46,311 nt of DNA from Candidatus Levyibacteriota bacterium (lineage in GTDB: Bacteria > Patescibacteriota > Microgenomatia > Levybacterales > UBA12049). The notes beneath the pieces were generated by a model that saw only the letters and a program-made list of their open reading frames with translations, made no database searches and was not told where the DNA came from. The stretch lies in the NCBI GenBank assembly GCA_016186645.1, contig JACPLF010000006.1, forward strand, positions 1 to 46,311, given 5' to 3'. The position numbers were made by a program, and so were the translations under genes. Shown one piece after another: positions 37,488 through 45,651 of the stretch. How positions within the stretch are numbered: position 1 is the first letter of the stretch; each line of letters starts with the position of its first letter.

Positions 37488-39128
37488 ATGTTCAAAAAAT
37501 ACTTATTTCCTCTTTTGATAGTTTTAATATCTGTTGTTCCCTTGATGGATTTACTAAAGCCAGGATTGCCTTTGACTCACGACGGGCAGGATCATGTGGC
37601 TAGAATAGCTAACTTTTACCAGAACCTTCTTGAGGGAAATATTATTCCAAGATGGGCAGGAAATCTTAATTGGGGATATGGCCATCCAATATTGGAGTTT
37701 CTTTACCCGCTGCCTTCCTATTTTGCTTCACTTTTTCACTTTGTAGGATTTACATTAGTTGACAGTGTAAAGCTTGTTTTTGGAGTGTCTTTTGTTTTAA
37801 GCGGTTTGGCAATGTATTTATTTGTCAAAGAATTACTAAATGACAAAAAAGCAGCATTATTGGCAAGTTTGTTATATATCATTGCTCCGTATAGATTTGT
37901 TGATTTGTATGTACGAGGTGCAATTGGCGAGCACGTTGCTTTCATTTTTCCTCCTCTTGTGTTTTATTTCCTCTGCAAGCTTAGCAAAGGCTATTCTTCA
38001 AGGTATTTAATAGGGGGAGCAATTTCTCTTGCCGGTCTTAATCTTGCGCATAATGCAATAAGCTTAATGTTCTTGCCCTTGATGTTTATATTTATTTTTT
38101 ATCTATTTTTTTACTGTTCTAATAAGAAATACTTTATACTTAATACTTTATACGTAATGCTTCTTGGCTTTGGGTTGTCTGCTTTTTTCTGGATTCCTGC
38201 GTTTATGGAGGGAAAATATACATTACGAGATGTTGTTACCTCGGGCGGTGAATACCTAGTAAGTTTTGTTCCGTGGAAAGACTTTTTTATCTCCGAATGG
38301 AATTATGGAGGCACTTTAACTCTTAGTAAACAAATAGGATTAGCACATTGGATTGGCGTATTGGTTAGTATTGTTGGAACTTATTATCTATATATCAATA
38401 AAAATAAGCTATGGATTATTAGTTCGTTTACTTTACTTGCTTTTTGGACAACTCTTTTTTTAATGACATCTTCATCCAATTTCATCTGGCAATCAATTAC
38501 TACGCTTCAAAAATTTCAATTCCCATGGAGATTTCTTTCTCTTACGGTTTTTTTAAGTGCGTTGTTGGCGTCCATAGCATTCCATATTGGCCCTAATAAG
38601 TTGAAAAAGATTTTATTATTAATATTGGTTGTAGGTTTATTAATTGTGAATAAAGACTATTGGCATGTTAATGATTTTTTGCAAAAAGAAGGTAATTTTT
38701 ATACAGGAATTTACGAGAGTACTACTGATACAGGGGAAAGTGCTCCAATATGGTCCGTGAGATTTATGGAAAAAAGGCCAAAATTTAAAATGGAAGTAAT
38801 AAGTGGGAATGCGAAAATAAAAGGAATTGAAAGGAAAGTTACTCTGCATAGTTATGAGGTTATAGCTTTGGAAAAGTCTAGGATATTAGAGAATACACTT
38901 TATTTTCCCGGATGGATTATTTTAGTTGATGGCAAAAATACCAATATCCAATTCCAAGACCCAAATCATAGAGGCCTTATGACTTTTTATTTGGATAAAG
39001 GGAAACATAAGATAGAAATAGTTTATAAAGAGACTAGGGTAAGGCAAGTATCCAATATTATAAGCCTTGTCAGTTTAATTATTATGGGAGCTTCATTTTT
39101 AAGCCTAATCAAGAAAAAGACTGTATAA
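37488..39128 (+). CDS. PTPS-related GT-C membrane protein, full length
   Basis: This 546-residue protein has LTHDGQDHVAR (29-39) in the first loop, NWGYGHPILEFLYPLPSY, IAPYRFVDLYVRGAIGEH, and the later FQFPWRFLS. This layout is shared with the genes at 1 and 44011. The C-terminal extracytoplasmic domain is intact (YFPGWIILVDGK) and is followed by a last helix. The family is annotated from a 6-pyruvoyl-tetrahydropterin-synthase-related domain, but the topology is that of GT-C glycosyltransferases. A heptamer array at 38131 encodes FILNTLYVM before LGFGLSAFFW. It starts 11 bases after the previous gene with no clear Shine-Dalgarno sequence. Confidence 0.84.
   Translation: MFKKYLFPLLIVLISVVPLMDLLKPGLPLTHDGQDHVARIANFYQNLLEGNIIPRWAGNLNWGYGHPILEFLYPLPSYFASLFHFVGFTLVDSVKLVFGVSFVLSGLAMYLFVKELLNDKKAALLASLLYIIAPYRFVDLYVRGAIGEHVAFIFPPLVFYFLCKLSKGYSSRYLIGGAISLAGLNLAHNAISLMFLPLMFIFIFYLFFYCSNKKYFILNTLYVMLLGFGLSAFFWIPAFMEGKYTLRDVVTSGGEYLVSFVPWKDFFISEWNYGGTLTLSKQIGLAHWIGVLVSIVGTYYLYINKNKLWIISSFTLLAFWTTLFLMTSSSNFIWQSITTLQKFQFPWRFLSLTVFLSALLASIAFHIGPNKLKKILLLILVVGLLIVNKDYWHVNDFLQKEGNFYTGIYESTTDTGESAPIWSVRFMEKRPKFKMEVISGNAKIKGIERKVTLHSYEVIALEKSRILENTLYFPGWIILVDGKNTNIQFQDPNHRGLMTFYLDKGKHKIEIVYKETRVRQVSNIISLVSLIIMGASFLSLIKKKTV
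38131..38158. repeat. Heptamer tandem repeat, ACTTTAT/ACTTAAT x4
   Basis: The units ACTTTAT, ACTTAAT, ACTTTAT and ACGTAAT encode TLYTLYV-like hydrophobic residues (FILNTLYVM) before the conserved LGFGLSAFFW helix. The position matches the arrays at 669 and 44648. Confidence 0.82.
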
Positions 39129-39129
39129 T
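39124..39129 (+). promoter_or_regulatory. Candidate -10 box TATAAT
   Basis: A perfect TATAAT lies 11 bases before the ATG at 39141, overlapping the previous stop codon. No convincing -35 is visible 16-18 bases upstream, so this could be chance in AT-rich DNA. Confidence 0.22.
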
Positions 39130-39140
39130 ATACATTAAAG

Positions 39141-39917
39141 ATGCAAAAATTATCCGTGGTTCTCGCCACGTACAATGAAGAAGAGAATATAGCAAGTTGC
39201 TTAACTTCAATAAAAGATTTGGCAGATGAAATAATTGTTGTCGATGGGTCTTCCAAAGATAATACAGTTGAAATAGCTAAAAAATACAACGCAAAGATTG
39301 CCGTTGTTGAAAATAAGCCCAATTTTCATATTAATAAGCAAAAGGCTATAGAAATTGCTACCAAAGAGTGGGTTTTGCAATTAGATGCCGATGAGAGAGT
39401 AAGTGAGGAGTTGGCGCATGAAATTAAAAGTAAAATCAAAAATTCATCGAATGTAAAGGAAAATGGGTATTGGATTCCTAGAAAAAATTGGTTTCTGACG
39501 AGATTTCTTATGAAAGGCGGACAATACCCGGACTACACTTTGCGATTATACGCACGAGGTAAGGGGAGACTTCCTCAAAAAGACGTGCATGAGCAAGCAG
39601 TCGTTGAGGGAAATATTGGATACATGATATCTCCGCTTTTGCACTATCCATATCAAAACTTCTCAAGTTATATAAAAAAGTGGAATAGATACAATGAATT
39701 TTTTGCTGGGCAAATAGGAGAAAGATTAAAAAATAAGAACTTAATATGGCAGTTGATTTATGCTGTTGGATATTTAATTATAAAGCCTGGACACTGGTTT
39801 TTAACTAGTTACGTAAGACATAAAGGATTCATGGATTATCTAGATGGGTTTGTTTTTTCTTTATTCTCTGCTTTAAGATTCCCTATTTCTTATCTGAAAT
39901 ATCTTAAAATATTGTGA
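39141..39917 (+). CDS. GT2 glycosyltransferase, WaaE-like
   Basis: This 258-residue enzyme has ATYNEEEN (9-16), DGSSKDNT (35-42), DADER (82-86), WIPRKNWFLT, QYPDYTLRLY and DVHEQ. It belongs to the same group as 3662 and 5506 and is closest to 3662 through WIPRKN. A C-terminal hydrophobic helix with HKGFMDYLDGFVFSLFSAL may bind the membrane. The next gene starts with GTG inside its stop (GTGA). It probably adds a sugar to a lipid-linked glycan inside the cell before export. Confidence 0.87.
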   Translation: MQKLSVVLATYNEEENIASCLTSIKDLADEIIVVDGSSKDNTVEIAKKYNAKIAVVENKPNFHINKQKAIEIATKEWVLQLDADERVSEELAHEIKSKIKNSSNVKENGYWIPRKNWFLTRFLMKGGQYPDYTLRLYARGKGRLPQKDVHEQAVVEGNIGYMISPLLHYPYQNFSSYIKKWNRYNEFFAGQIGERLKNKNLIWQLIYAVGYLIIKPGHWFLTSYVRHKGFMDYLDGFVFSLFSALRFPISYLKYLKIL

Positions 39918-41389
39918 TTAATTTCCTAAAAAAACAGAAATTAGAATTCTATATTTTCTTAGGGATACTTTTGCTGGGAATTTTTCTAAGATTTTATAAC
40001 TATCCCTACAGGTATTCTCTGGGTGAGGAAACAGTTCGTGACGCGGTGATTGGGATAGAGGGAGCGAGAGAATTGCAGTTTCCGCTTACTGGTTCTTTTT
40101 CATCTCTTGGTCCTTTTACTTTTGGGCCTTGGTATGCTTATCAGCTTATTATTTTTCACCTCATTTTTCCTTTTGTTTATTCTCCGTGGATATATCTAAG
40201 TATTATTTCGGTATTTTATATTTTTATAATGTACAAAATCGGAAAAATTCTGGGCGGTAATATTTTTGCTTTGGTACTTTCTTTTTTGGTAGCCATTTCT
40301 CCAACGCAAATAATATCCGCAACTCATCTGACATCACATAATAATACAAATCTATTCGTGGTTTTATCTATTTGGATTTTTTTAATACTTTTATCCAAAA
40401 ATAAATCTAAGTGGTGGCATTTCCTACTTGGGTTTGTTATAGGAGTTGGAATGAACCTGCATTTTCAAATGGGCGGATTGTTAATCCTTCCCCTAACACT
40501 TCTCATTAACAAAAGAAAATATTTGAACTTTGTGTTTAGCGGCTTGGGAGTTATTTGCAGTTTTATCCCAATGCTTATTTTTGAAGCTAATAATCATTGG
40601 TTTACAACAAGAAATATTTTTGATTATTTAATGCATGGCAAGAATGCAGTATACGTCCCAAATAGGTGGCTGTTTTATCTTCGTGATTTCTGGCCGTCCT
40701 TTTGGTCAGATGCCTTAGGGGTGCCAGTATGGTTTGGGACTATGATAATTATTCTATTTTTAATCTCTATAATGTGGTTGGTTTACAAAAAGAAATTATC
40801 TAAGAGCCTATTATTCCTAATAGTAGCTTTTGCACTTAATTTTATATTACTAAGATATTACTGGGGTCCAAGATTTTTTGGTTATTTAAATTTCTTAAGA
40901 CCCTTTGTATTTATTTTTACTGCTCTCGCATTAATCAACCTAAGATACAAAAAGATTTACATTGGTTTGATATTGTTACCACTTATTGTCTTTTTTTCCT
41001 ATCCCAGAATTGCTTCCGAAATGTCACCTGACCCTTTTAGTAAGACAATAGCTCAAGGAGTAATTGATCTTGAAAAGAAGCACCCGAATAAAAAATTCGC
41101 TTTATATAGCTGTTCAAAAGAATATGAATCTTCTTATAATGCATCAACCTTTACTACGCTTTTCTTTTTAGAGCTGAAAAATAAATTTGATAGCAAAGGC
41201 TTAAGCATTGGTGTTATAAACGACTGTGAATATCCTCAAGCAAAAAAGAATCACCCCTTGATAAGTGAGATGTTAGTTGATTTTTCTAACACGCCAAAAT
41301 CTGATATATTAAAAGCAGGCTGGACACCTATTTCTTTCAAGAGTATTTATACATCTTACGCAAGATGGTGGTTTGAATTGCAGCCTTAA
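39914..41389 (+). CDS. GT-C membrane glycosyltransferase, DxxRD clade with Glu replacing the first Asp
   Basis: This 491-residue protein has EETVRD (38-43) in the first loop where its three relatives have DxxRD, so the first acidic residue is Glu (E39) instead of Asp. LTGSFSSLGPF and FGPWYAY keep the rest of the signature. ATHLTSHNNTN, NLHFQM and YVPNRWLFY make it the closest relative of 14935. It has about eleven helices and a soluble tail of about 110 residues containing two or three cysteines (LYSCSKEY, NDCEYP). The GTG start overlaps the previous stop. The change of the first acidic residue is conservative and may mark a different donor or metal use; loss of activity is not excluded. Confidence 0.8.
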   Translation: MINFLKKQKLEFYIFLGILLLGIFLRFYNYPYRYSLGEETVRDAVIGIEGARELQFPLTGSFSSLGPFTFGPWYAYQLIIFHLIFPFVYSPWIYLSIISVFYIFIMYKIGKILGGNIFALVLSFLVAISPTQIISATHLTSHNNTNLFVVLSIWIFLILLSKNKSKWWHFLLGFVIGVGMNLHFQMGGLLILPLTLLINKRKYLNFVFSGLGVICSFIPMLIFEANNHWFTTRNIFDYLMHGKNAVYVPNRWLFYLRDFWPSFWSDALGVPVWFGTMIIILFLISIMWLVYKKKLSKSLLFLIVAFALNFILLRYYWGPRFFGYLNFLRPFVFIFTALALINLRYKKIYIGLILLPLIVFFSYPRIASEMSPDPFSKTIAQGVIDLEKKHPNKKFALYSCSKEYESSYNASTFTTLFFLELKNKFDSKGLSIGVINDCEYPQAKKNHPLISEMLVDFSNTPKSDILKAGWTPISFKSIYTSYARWWFELQP

Positions 41390-41391
41390 AT

Positions 41392-42387
41392 ATGAAGATT
41401 TTAATAACAGGCGGAGCTGGATATATAGGCAGCTTTATGGTCAAAGCAGCCTTGGATAAAGACTATGAAGTGGTGGTAGTTGATAGCTTAGAGAGGGGCC
41501 ATAGGGATTATGTAGATAAAAAGGCGCAATTCATTCTGGGGGATCTTAAAGATAAAAAATTTGTAGATACAGTTTTCTTAGAGCATAAATTTGACTCTGT
41601 TGTGCATTTTGCAGGATTCATCTCAATGGCGGAGTCAGTTGATAACCCATATATTTATTTTGATAATAACGTAAATGGCTCTTTAAATTTAATCCAAAGC
41701 ATGGCGAAAAATGGAGTAAATAATTTTATTTTTTCATCAACTGCCGGAGTTTATGGAGATCCTGTTAAGACTCCAATTGCTGAAGATCACCCAAAGAATC
41801 CAACTAATCCATATGGAGAGAGTAAATTAATGGTAGAGAGAATACTCTCGTGGTATGGAGATATTTATGGTCTTAATTTTGCATCTCTTAGATATTTTAA
41901 TGCTGCCGGTGCATCATTGAATGGGGAAGTGGGAGAAAATCATTCTCCCGAAAGCCATCTTATTCCAAATGCAATAAATGCAATACTTAACAAAACCCAG
42001 TTCACGTTATATGGAAACGATTATCCAACTATGGACGGAACATGCGTACGAGACTATGTTCATGTAGTAGATTTGGTTGAGGCGCATATTTTGGCAATCT
42101 CCAAGCTGCAAAGCGGTGGCGGGAAATTTTTCTACAACGTTGGGACAGGCAATGGATATTCAAATAAACAAGTGCTAGACATGATCAAAAAAGTTAGCGG
42201 CTCAGAAATAAATATAAAGAATGCAGGAAGACGAGAGGGAGATGCAGACGTTTTAATCGCAGATCCCAATCTCATTAATAAGGATTTGGGATTTTCTCCA
42301 AAATATTCTGATTTAGAAACCATTATTAAGTCGGCATGGGAGTGGCATAAGAAAAATTCAAAATTCAAAATTCAAAATTCAAAATGA
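41392..42387 (+). CDS. galE: UDP-glucose 4-epimerase
   Basis: This 331-residue extended SDR interconverts UDP-glucose and UDP-galactose (or the N-acetyl forms). GGAGYIG (7-13) binds NAD, D31 ends the second strand, and FSSTAGVYG (114-122) and Y141-K145 (YGESK) complete the catalytic triad. RYFNAAGA and DGTCVRDYVHVVDL are strong GalE signatures. It should supply the UDP-galactose type donors used by the GT2/GT4 enzymes around it. The last residues (NSKFKIQNSK) are coded by a heptamer repeat and lie beyond the usual end of the family. It starts 2 bases after the previous stop and overlaps the DUF5667 gene by ATGA. Confidence 0.93.
   Translation: MKILITGGAGYIGSFMVKAALDKDYEVVVVDSLERGHRDYVDKKAQFILGDLKDKKFVDTVFLEHKFDSVVHFAGFISMAESVDNPYIYFDNNVNGSLNLIQSMAKNGVNNFIFSSTAGVYGDPVKTPIAEDHPKNPTNPYGESKLMVERILSWYGDIYGLNFASLRYFNAAGASLNGEVGENHSPESHLIPNAINAILNKTQFTLYGNDYPTMDGTCVRDYVHVVDLVEAHILAISKLQSGGGKFFYNVGTGNGYSNKQVLDMIKKVSGSEINIKNAGRREGDADVLIADPNLINKDLGFSPKYSDLETIIKSAWEWHKKNSKFKIQNSK
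42357..42384. repeat. Heptamer tandem repeat, TTCAAAA x4
   Basis: Four exact copies form the 3' tail of galE. The last A of the array is the first base of the next gene's ATG, and TGA follows at once, so the repeat also shapes the ATGA coupling site. Confidence 0.88.
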
Positions 42388-42902
42388 TAAGAATCTGGAT
42401 CGTTGCTTTTCTCCTGATCTTTTTTCTTGCAAACAGAGTTTATGCAAAGTCGGACTATGTTTTGCCTTATCCCTCAAATATGCCGGGGGGTTTATCTTAT
42501 AAACTTCATCTTCTGTACGAAAATATATCTAAGTATTGGTATTTTGGTGATTTTGGGCAGTTTGATTACAATCTTAAAATGGCAGACAAATACTTAGTTG
42601 AAGCAAAAACTCTGTTTGATTATAAGCAGTATTTGCTAGGATTTAATGCGTTGCAAAAAACAGATTCGTATTCCACAAATATTCTGCCCCATTTAATAAA
42701 AGCAGAAAAAAACAGTAAGGACGTAGCACAGAAGAAGATGCTGCTTAAAGAAGCTATGCAAAAACATATAGAAGTTCTTGAAGAAATGAAAAATAGATTT
42801 CCTGCTACTTTTATTTGGGAACCTGAAAAATCCGCTCCTACAATACTTAATTTGGAAGAGGCCTTCAATAAATCCATACAACTTCGGGAAAAAATTCTAT
42901 GA
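42384..42902 (+). CDS. Exported DUF5667 protein
   Basis: This 172-residue protein has a clear signal peptide (hydrophobic core to residue 16, likely cleavage after VYA at 21). LPYPSNMPGGLSYKLHLLYE and a run of amphipathic helices rich in Lys and Glu follow, the layout of DUF5667 proteins, which are frequent in CPR genomes and have no known function. It has no membrane anchor beyond the signal. It overlaps galE upstream (ATGA) and the GT-C gene downstream (ATGA), so it is made together with glycan enzymes. It might be a helper or an acceptor on the outside of the membrane; that is inference from position only. Confidence 0.75.
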   Translation: MIRIWIVAFLLIFFLANRVYAKSDYVLPYPSNMPGGLSYKLHLLYENISKYWYFGDFGQFDYNLKMADKYLVEAKTLFDYKQYLLGFNALQKTDSYSTNILPHLIKAEKNSKDVAQKKMLLKEAMQKHIEVLEEMKNRFPATFIWEPEKSAPTILNLEEAFNKSIQLREKIL

Positions 42903-44032
42903 AGAAATTAATAGTTATTTTGTATGGTATTTTTCTGCTGCTTTTTTCTTTTTTCTCCTATACATTTGTAGACCCAAATTTGTCCTATTTAAAAAATCTT
43001 TATTCTGATTTTGCCTTTTCCCAAAAATTGCTAACGACAGTTTTTTATATATTCTTGGTCGTTATTTCTTTTATTTTCTACGGTATTTTTGTTTACTTGG
43101 GGATTAAGAAAAAGATAAATTTGAAAGAAGTAGCTTTACTTGTGGGTTTGACAATATTAATTCTAATTTTTTCTTATCCTGCTATGCTTTCTTATGATAT
43201 TTTTAATTATGTTGCAACTTCAAAAGTATTATTTTTTTATCATGAGAATCCCTATGTTGTGATGCCTATTGAATTTGTTGGCGATTCACTTTTGGCATTC
43301 ACACACGCAGCTAATAAGATTGCTTTGTATGGTCCATTATGGATATTTTTAACTGGAATTCCTTATTTGCTTGGAATTGGAAGTTTTATTGTTAATCTTT
43401 TTGCGCTTAAGCTTTTGGCTGGAGCTTTTTATTTAGCTACAGTATTTCTCGTTTGGAAAATTTCAAAAAATATAGTTCCCGTAATCTTATTTGCCCTGAA
43501 TCCATTAATCATAATGGAAACATTAATAAGCGGTCACAATGACATTGTTATGATATTTCTTACTCTTCTTTCTTTTTTCCTTTTGATGCAAAAAAAGATA
43601 TTTTTCGGAATTTTATTTTTTACCCTGTCCATTTTTATAAAATATACAACTATAATTTTAATACCTGTTTTGCTATTTGTTATTTGGAGAACTATCAGGA
43701 AAAAAGAGATCAATTGGGATAATATTTTTTTAAGCTCATCGCTGCTAATGCTTATTGCTTTCTTGCTAGCTCCAATTAGGGAAGAAATTTATCCTTGGTA
43801 TGCTATGTGGTTTTTATCTTTTTCTTTTCTAATTCAAAAAAATAAAATATTACTTTATATTTCCCTTGCGTTCTCCTTTGGTCTTCCTTTTAGATATACT
43901 CCTTTTATACTTACAGGTACTCATGCTGGTCTAACTCCTGTTATTAAATCAATAGTTACTTTTTTACCACCTCTTGCTGTAGTAATTTATTTCCTGATAA
44001 ATAAAAAATTATGGCAAAATTTTTATCGATAG
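42899..44032 (+). CDS. GT-C membrane protein, MptB/GT87-like
   Basis: This 377-residue polytopic protein has about ten to eleven helices and no soluble tail. SYDIFNYV...HENPYVVMP, ALYGPLWIF, NPLIIMETLISGHNDI and FIKYTTIILIP match the D-x-F-x-Y, YGP, GHND and K motifs of polyprenol-phosphate-mannose-dependent alpha-1,6-mannosyltransferases (MptA/MptB). The match is clearer than for the related gene at 16419. It should add a hexose from polyprenyl phosphate outside the membrane. It starts by ATGA overlap with the DUF5667 gene and overlaps the next gene by 22 bases. Confidence 0.74.
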   Translation: MKKLIVILYGIFLLLFSFFSYTFVDPNLSYLKNLYSDFAFSQKLLTTVFYIFLVVISFIFYGIFVYLGIKKKINLKEVALLVGLTILILIFSYPAMLSYDIFNYVATSKVLFFYHENPYVVMPIEFVGDSLLAFTHAANKIALYGPLWIFLTGIPYLLGIGSFIVNLFALKLLAGAFYLATVFLVWKISKNIVPVILFALNPLIIMETLISGHNDIVMIFLTLLSFFLLMQKKIFFGILFFTLSIFIKYTTIILIPVLLFVIWRTIRKKEINWDNIFLSSSLLMLIAFLLAPIREEIYPWYAMWFLSFSFLIQKNKILLYISLAFSFGLPFRYTPFILTGTHAGLTPVIKSIVTFLPPLAVVIYFLINKKLWQNFYR

Positions 44033-45651
44033 CAGTTGTTGTTTTGTTTGCGGTAATTGCTGGATTTTCTCTTCTTCATAAAGGTCTGCCCCCAACGCAT
44101 GATGGGGAATATCATGTAGTGAGATTTTTTCTCTTCGATGAAGCGTTAAGAGACGGCAATCTATATCCACGCTGGTCAGCTCATCTCAATAGCGGATTTG
44201 GAGTGCCTCTGTTTAATTTCGTATATCCTTTGCCCAATTATTTAGCAAGTTTTCTTCATCTATTCAGCTTTAGTTTCATAGATTCATTTAAGATAATAAT
44301 GTTTGCAGCAACAATTATAGGGGCCATATTTTTCTATCTTTGGACTAAAGAATTTTGGGGTAGATTAGGGGGAATTGTTTCTTCAGTATTTTATACTTTT
44401 TCTCCCTATCATTTTGCAGATATTTATATCAGGGGGTCAATAGGGGAAGTCTTAGCGCTTGCTTTTTTCCCCGCTTTTCTCTGGTCGTATACTAAGTTTG
44501 CTCTATCAAAACAAAGATTATTTTTCATCTTATCTTCGCTTTTTCTGGCTCTCATAATCTTTTCCCACAATATTTTAGCTCTTATGTTTTTCTTTTTTTC
44601 TCTATCCTACATTACCCTTTTAATCTATAAAGAAAAGAATAAAAAATACTTAATGCTTAATACTTTCTACTTAATACTTCTTGGTCTCGGGTTGTCAGCT
44701 ATCTTTTGGCTTCCGGCAATTTTTGAAACAAAGTTTGCAGCAGGGCTTCAAATTTTTGATATTGGGGCTCACTTTCCCGATTTATATCAGTTATTAATAC
44801 CATCATGGGGATCAGGTTTTAGCGGAGCCGGTTTGCAAAACGCCTTATCATTTCAGATAGGCCTTGCTAATCTATTCGTTATCTTTTTGAGTTTGGTAGT
44901 AGCAGTTTGGCAGGTAATAAAAAGAGATAAAAAAAGTATCTACACAATTTTTTTTCTTATCTGGTTTATTTTGACCTTTTACTTAATGTTAAGTATATCT
45001 CTTCCAATATGGAACACAGTTCCTTTAATGAATTACTTTCAATTTCCATGGAGGCTCTTGAGTCTTGAAATACTTTTTGCATCTTTCCTGGCAGGTAGTA
45101 TTTTTTCGCTGAAAATTAAAAATAAATCGGTCAAAATTGCATTAGCCATTTTCCTAGTATTTGCTGTCTTTACGCTGGGTGTTGGTTATGCAAGGCCAGC
45201 TTATTATCTTCTTAGGGATGATAATTATTATACAAGTCGATCTAATTTTATTGACGGTACAAATAGTCCGGGCAATGTGTTTAATACAATTTTCCTAAAA
45301 AACATCCCAAGCAAAGAGAAGGAGAGGATAGTTATCTTAAAAGGGGATGCTAAGATTTCTTCAAGGGAAACTAAGAGTAATCTATATAATTTTAGTGTAA
45401 ATTCTAAAAATAATTCGGAAATCCTCATGAATGTAGCTTATTATCCTGGATGGAATGTTTACGTTAATAACGTAAAAACAAATGTAGAAGTGAAAAATGG
45501 CCGTTTTTCCTTCCTCGTCCCGGCTGGAGAGGGTCAAGTTAGAGTAGTTTTTGAAGAAACTCCAATAAGAATTGTTGCTGATCTTATTTCGGTCTTATCG
45601 CTTATTGCACTTTCCGCTTTGTTTATACAATACAAATCTAGTAAAATATGA
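44011..45651 (+). CDS. PTPS-related GT-C membrane protein, full length
   Basis: This 546-residue protein is the third PTPS-related GT-C of the window. THDGEYHVVR (29-38), NSGFGVPLFNFVYPLPNY, YTFSPYHFADIYIRGSIGE and YFQFPWRLLS match its paralogues. The outer domain with YYPGWNVYVNNVK and the last helix are intact. It is the nearest relative of the truncated copy at the window start: both have WGRLGGI/FGKLGGI and GDAKISS/GEANIKV before the tail, which makes the missing part of that gene easy to see. A heptamer array lies at 44648. Start at ATG 44011; it overlaps the previous gene by 22 bases and the next by ATGA. Confidence 0.84.
   Translation: MAKFLSIAVVVLFAVIAGFSLLHKGLPPTHDGEYHVVRFFLFDEALRDGNLYPRWSAHLNSGFGVPLFNFVYPLPNYLASFLHLFSFSFIDSFKIIMFAATIIGAIFFYLWTKEFWGRLGGIVSSVFYTFSPYHFADIYIRGSIGEVLALAFFPAFLWSYTKFALSKQRLFFILSSLFLALIIFSHNILALMFFFFSLSYITLLIYKEKNKKYLMLNTFYLILLGLGLSAIFWLPAIFETKFAAGLQIFDIGAHFPDLYQLLIPSWGSGFSGAGLQNALSFQIGLANLFVIFLSLVVAVWQVIKRDKKSIYTIFFLIWFILTFYLMLSISLPIWNTVPLMNYFQFPWRLLSLEILFASFLAGSIFSLKIKNKSVKIALAIFLVFAVFTLGVGYARPAYYLLRDDNYYTSRSNFIDGTNSPGNVFNTIFLKNIPSKEKERIVILKGDAKISSRETKSNLYNFSVNSKNNSEILMNVAYYPGWNVYVNNVKTNVEVKNGRFSFLVPAGEGQVRVVFEETPIRIVADLISVLSLIALSALFIQYKSSKI
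44648..44675. repeat. Heptamer tandem repeat, ACTTAAT-type x4
   Basis: The units ACTTAAT, GCTTAAT, ACTTTCT and ACTTAAT encode LMLNTFYLIL before the conserved LGLGLSAIFW helix. It is the most degenerate of the three arrays in the PTPS-related genes. Confidence 0.75.
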
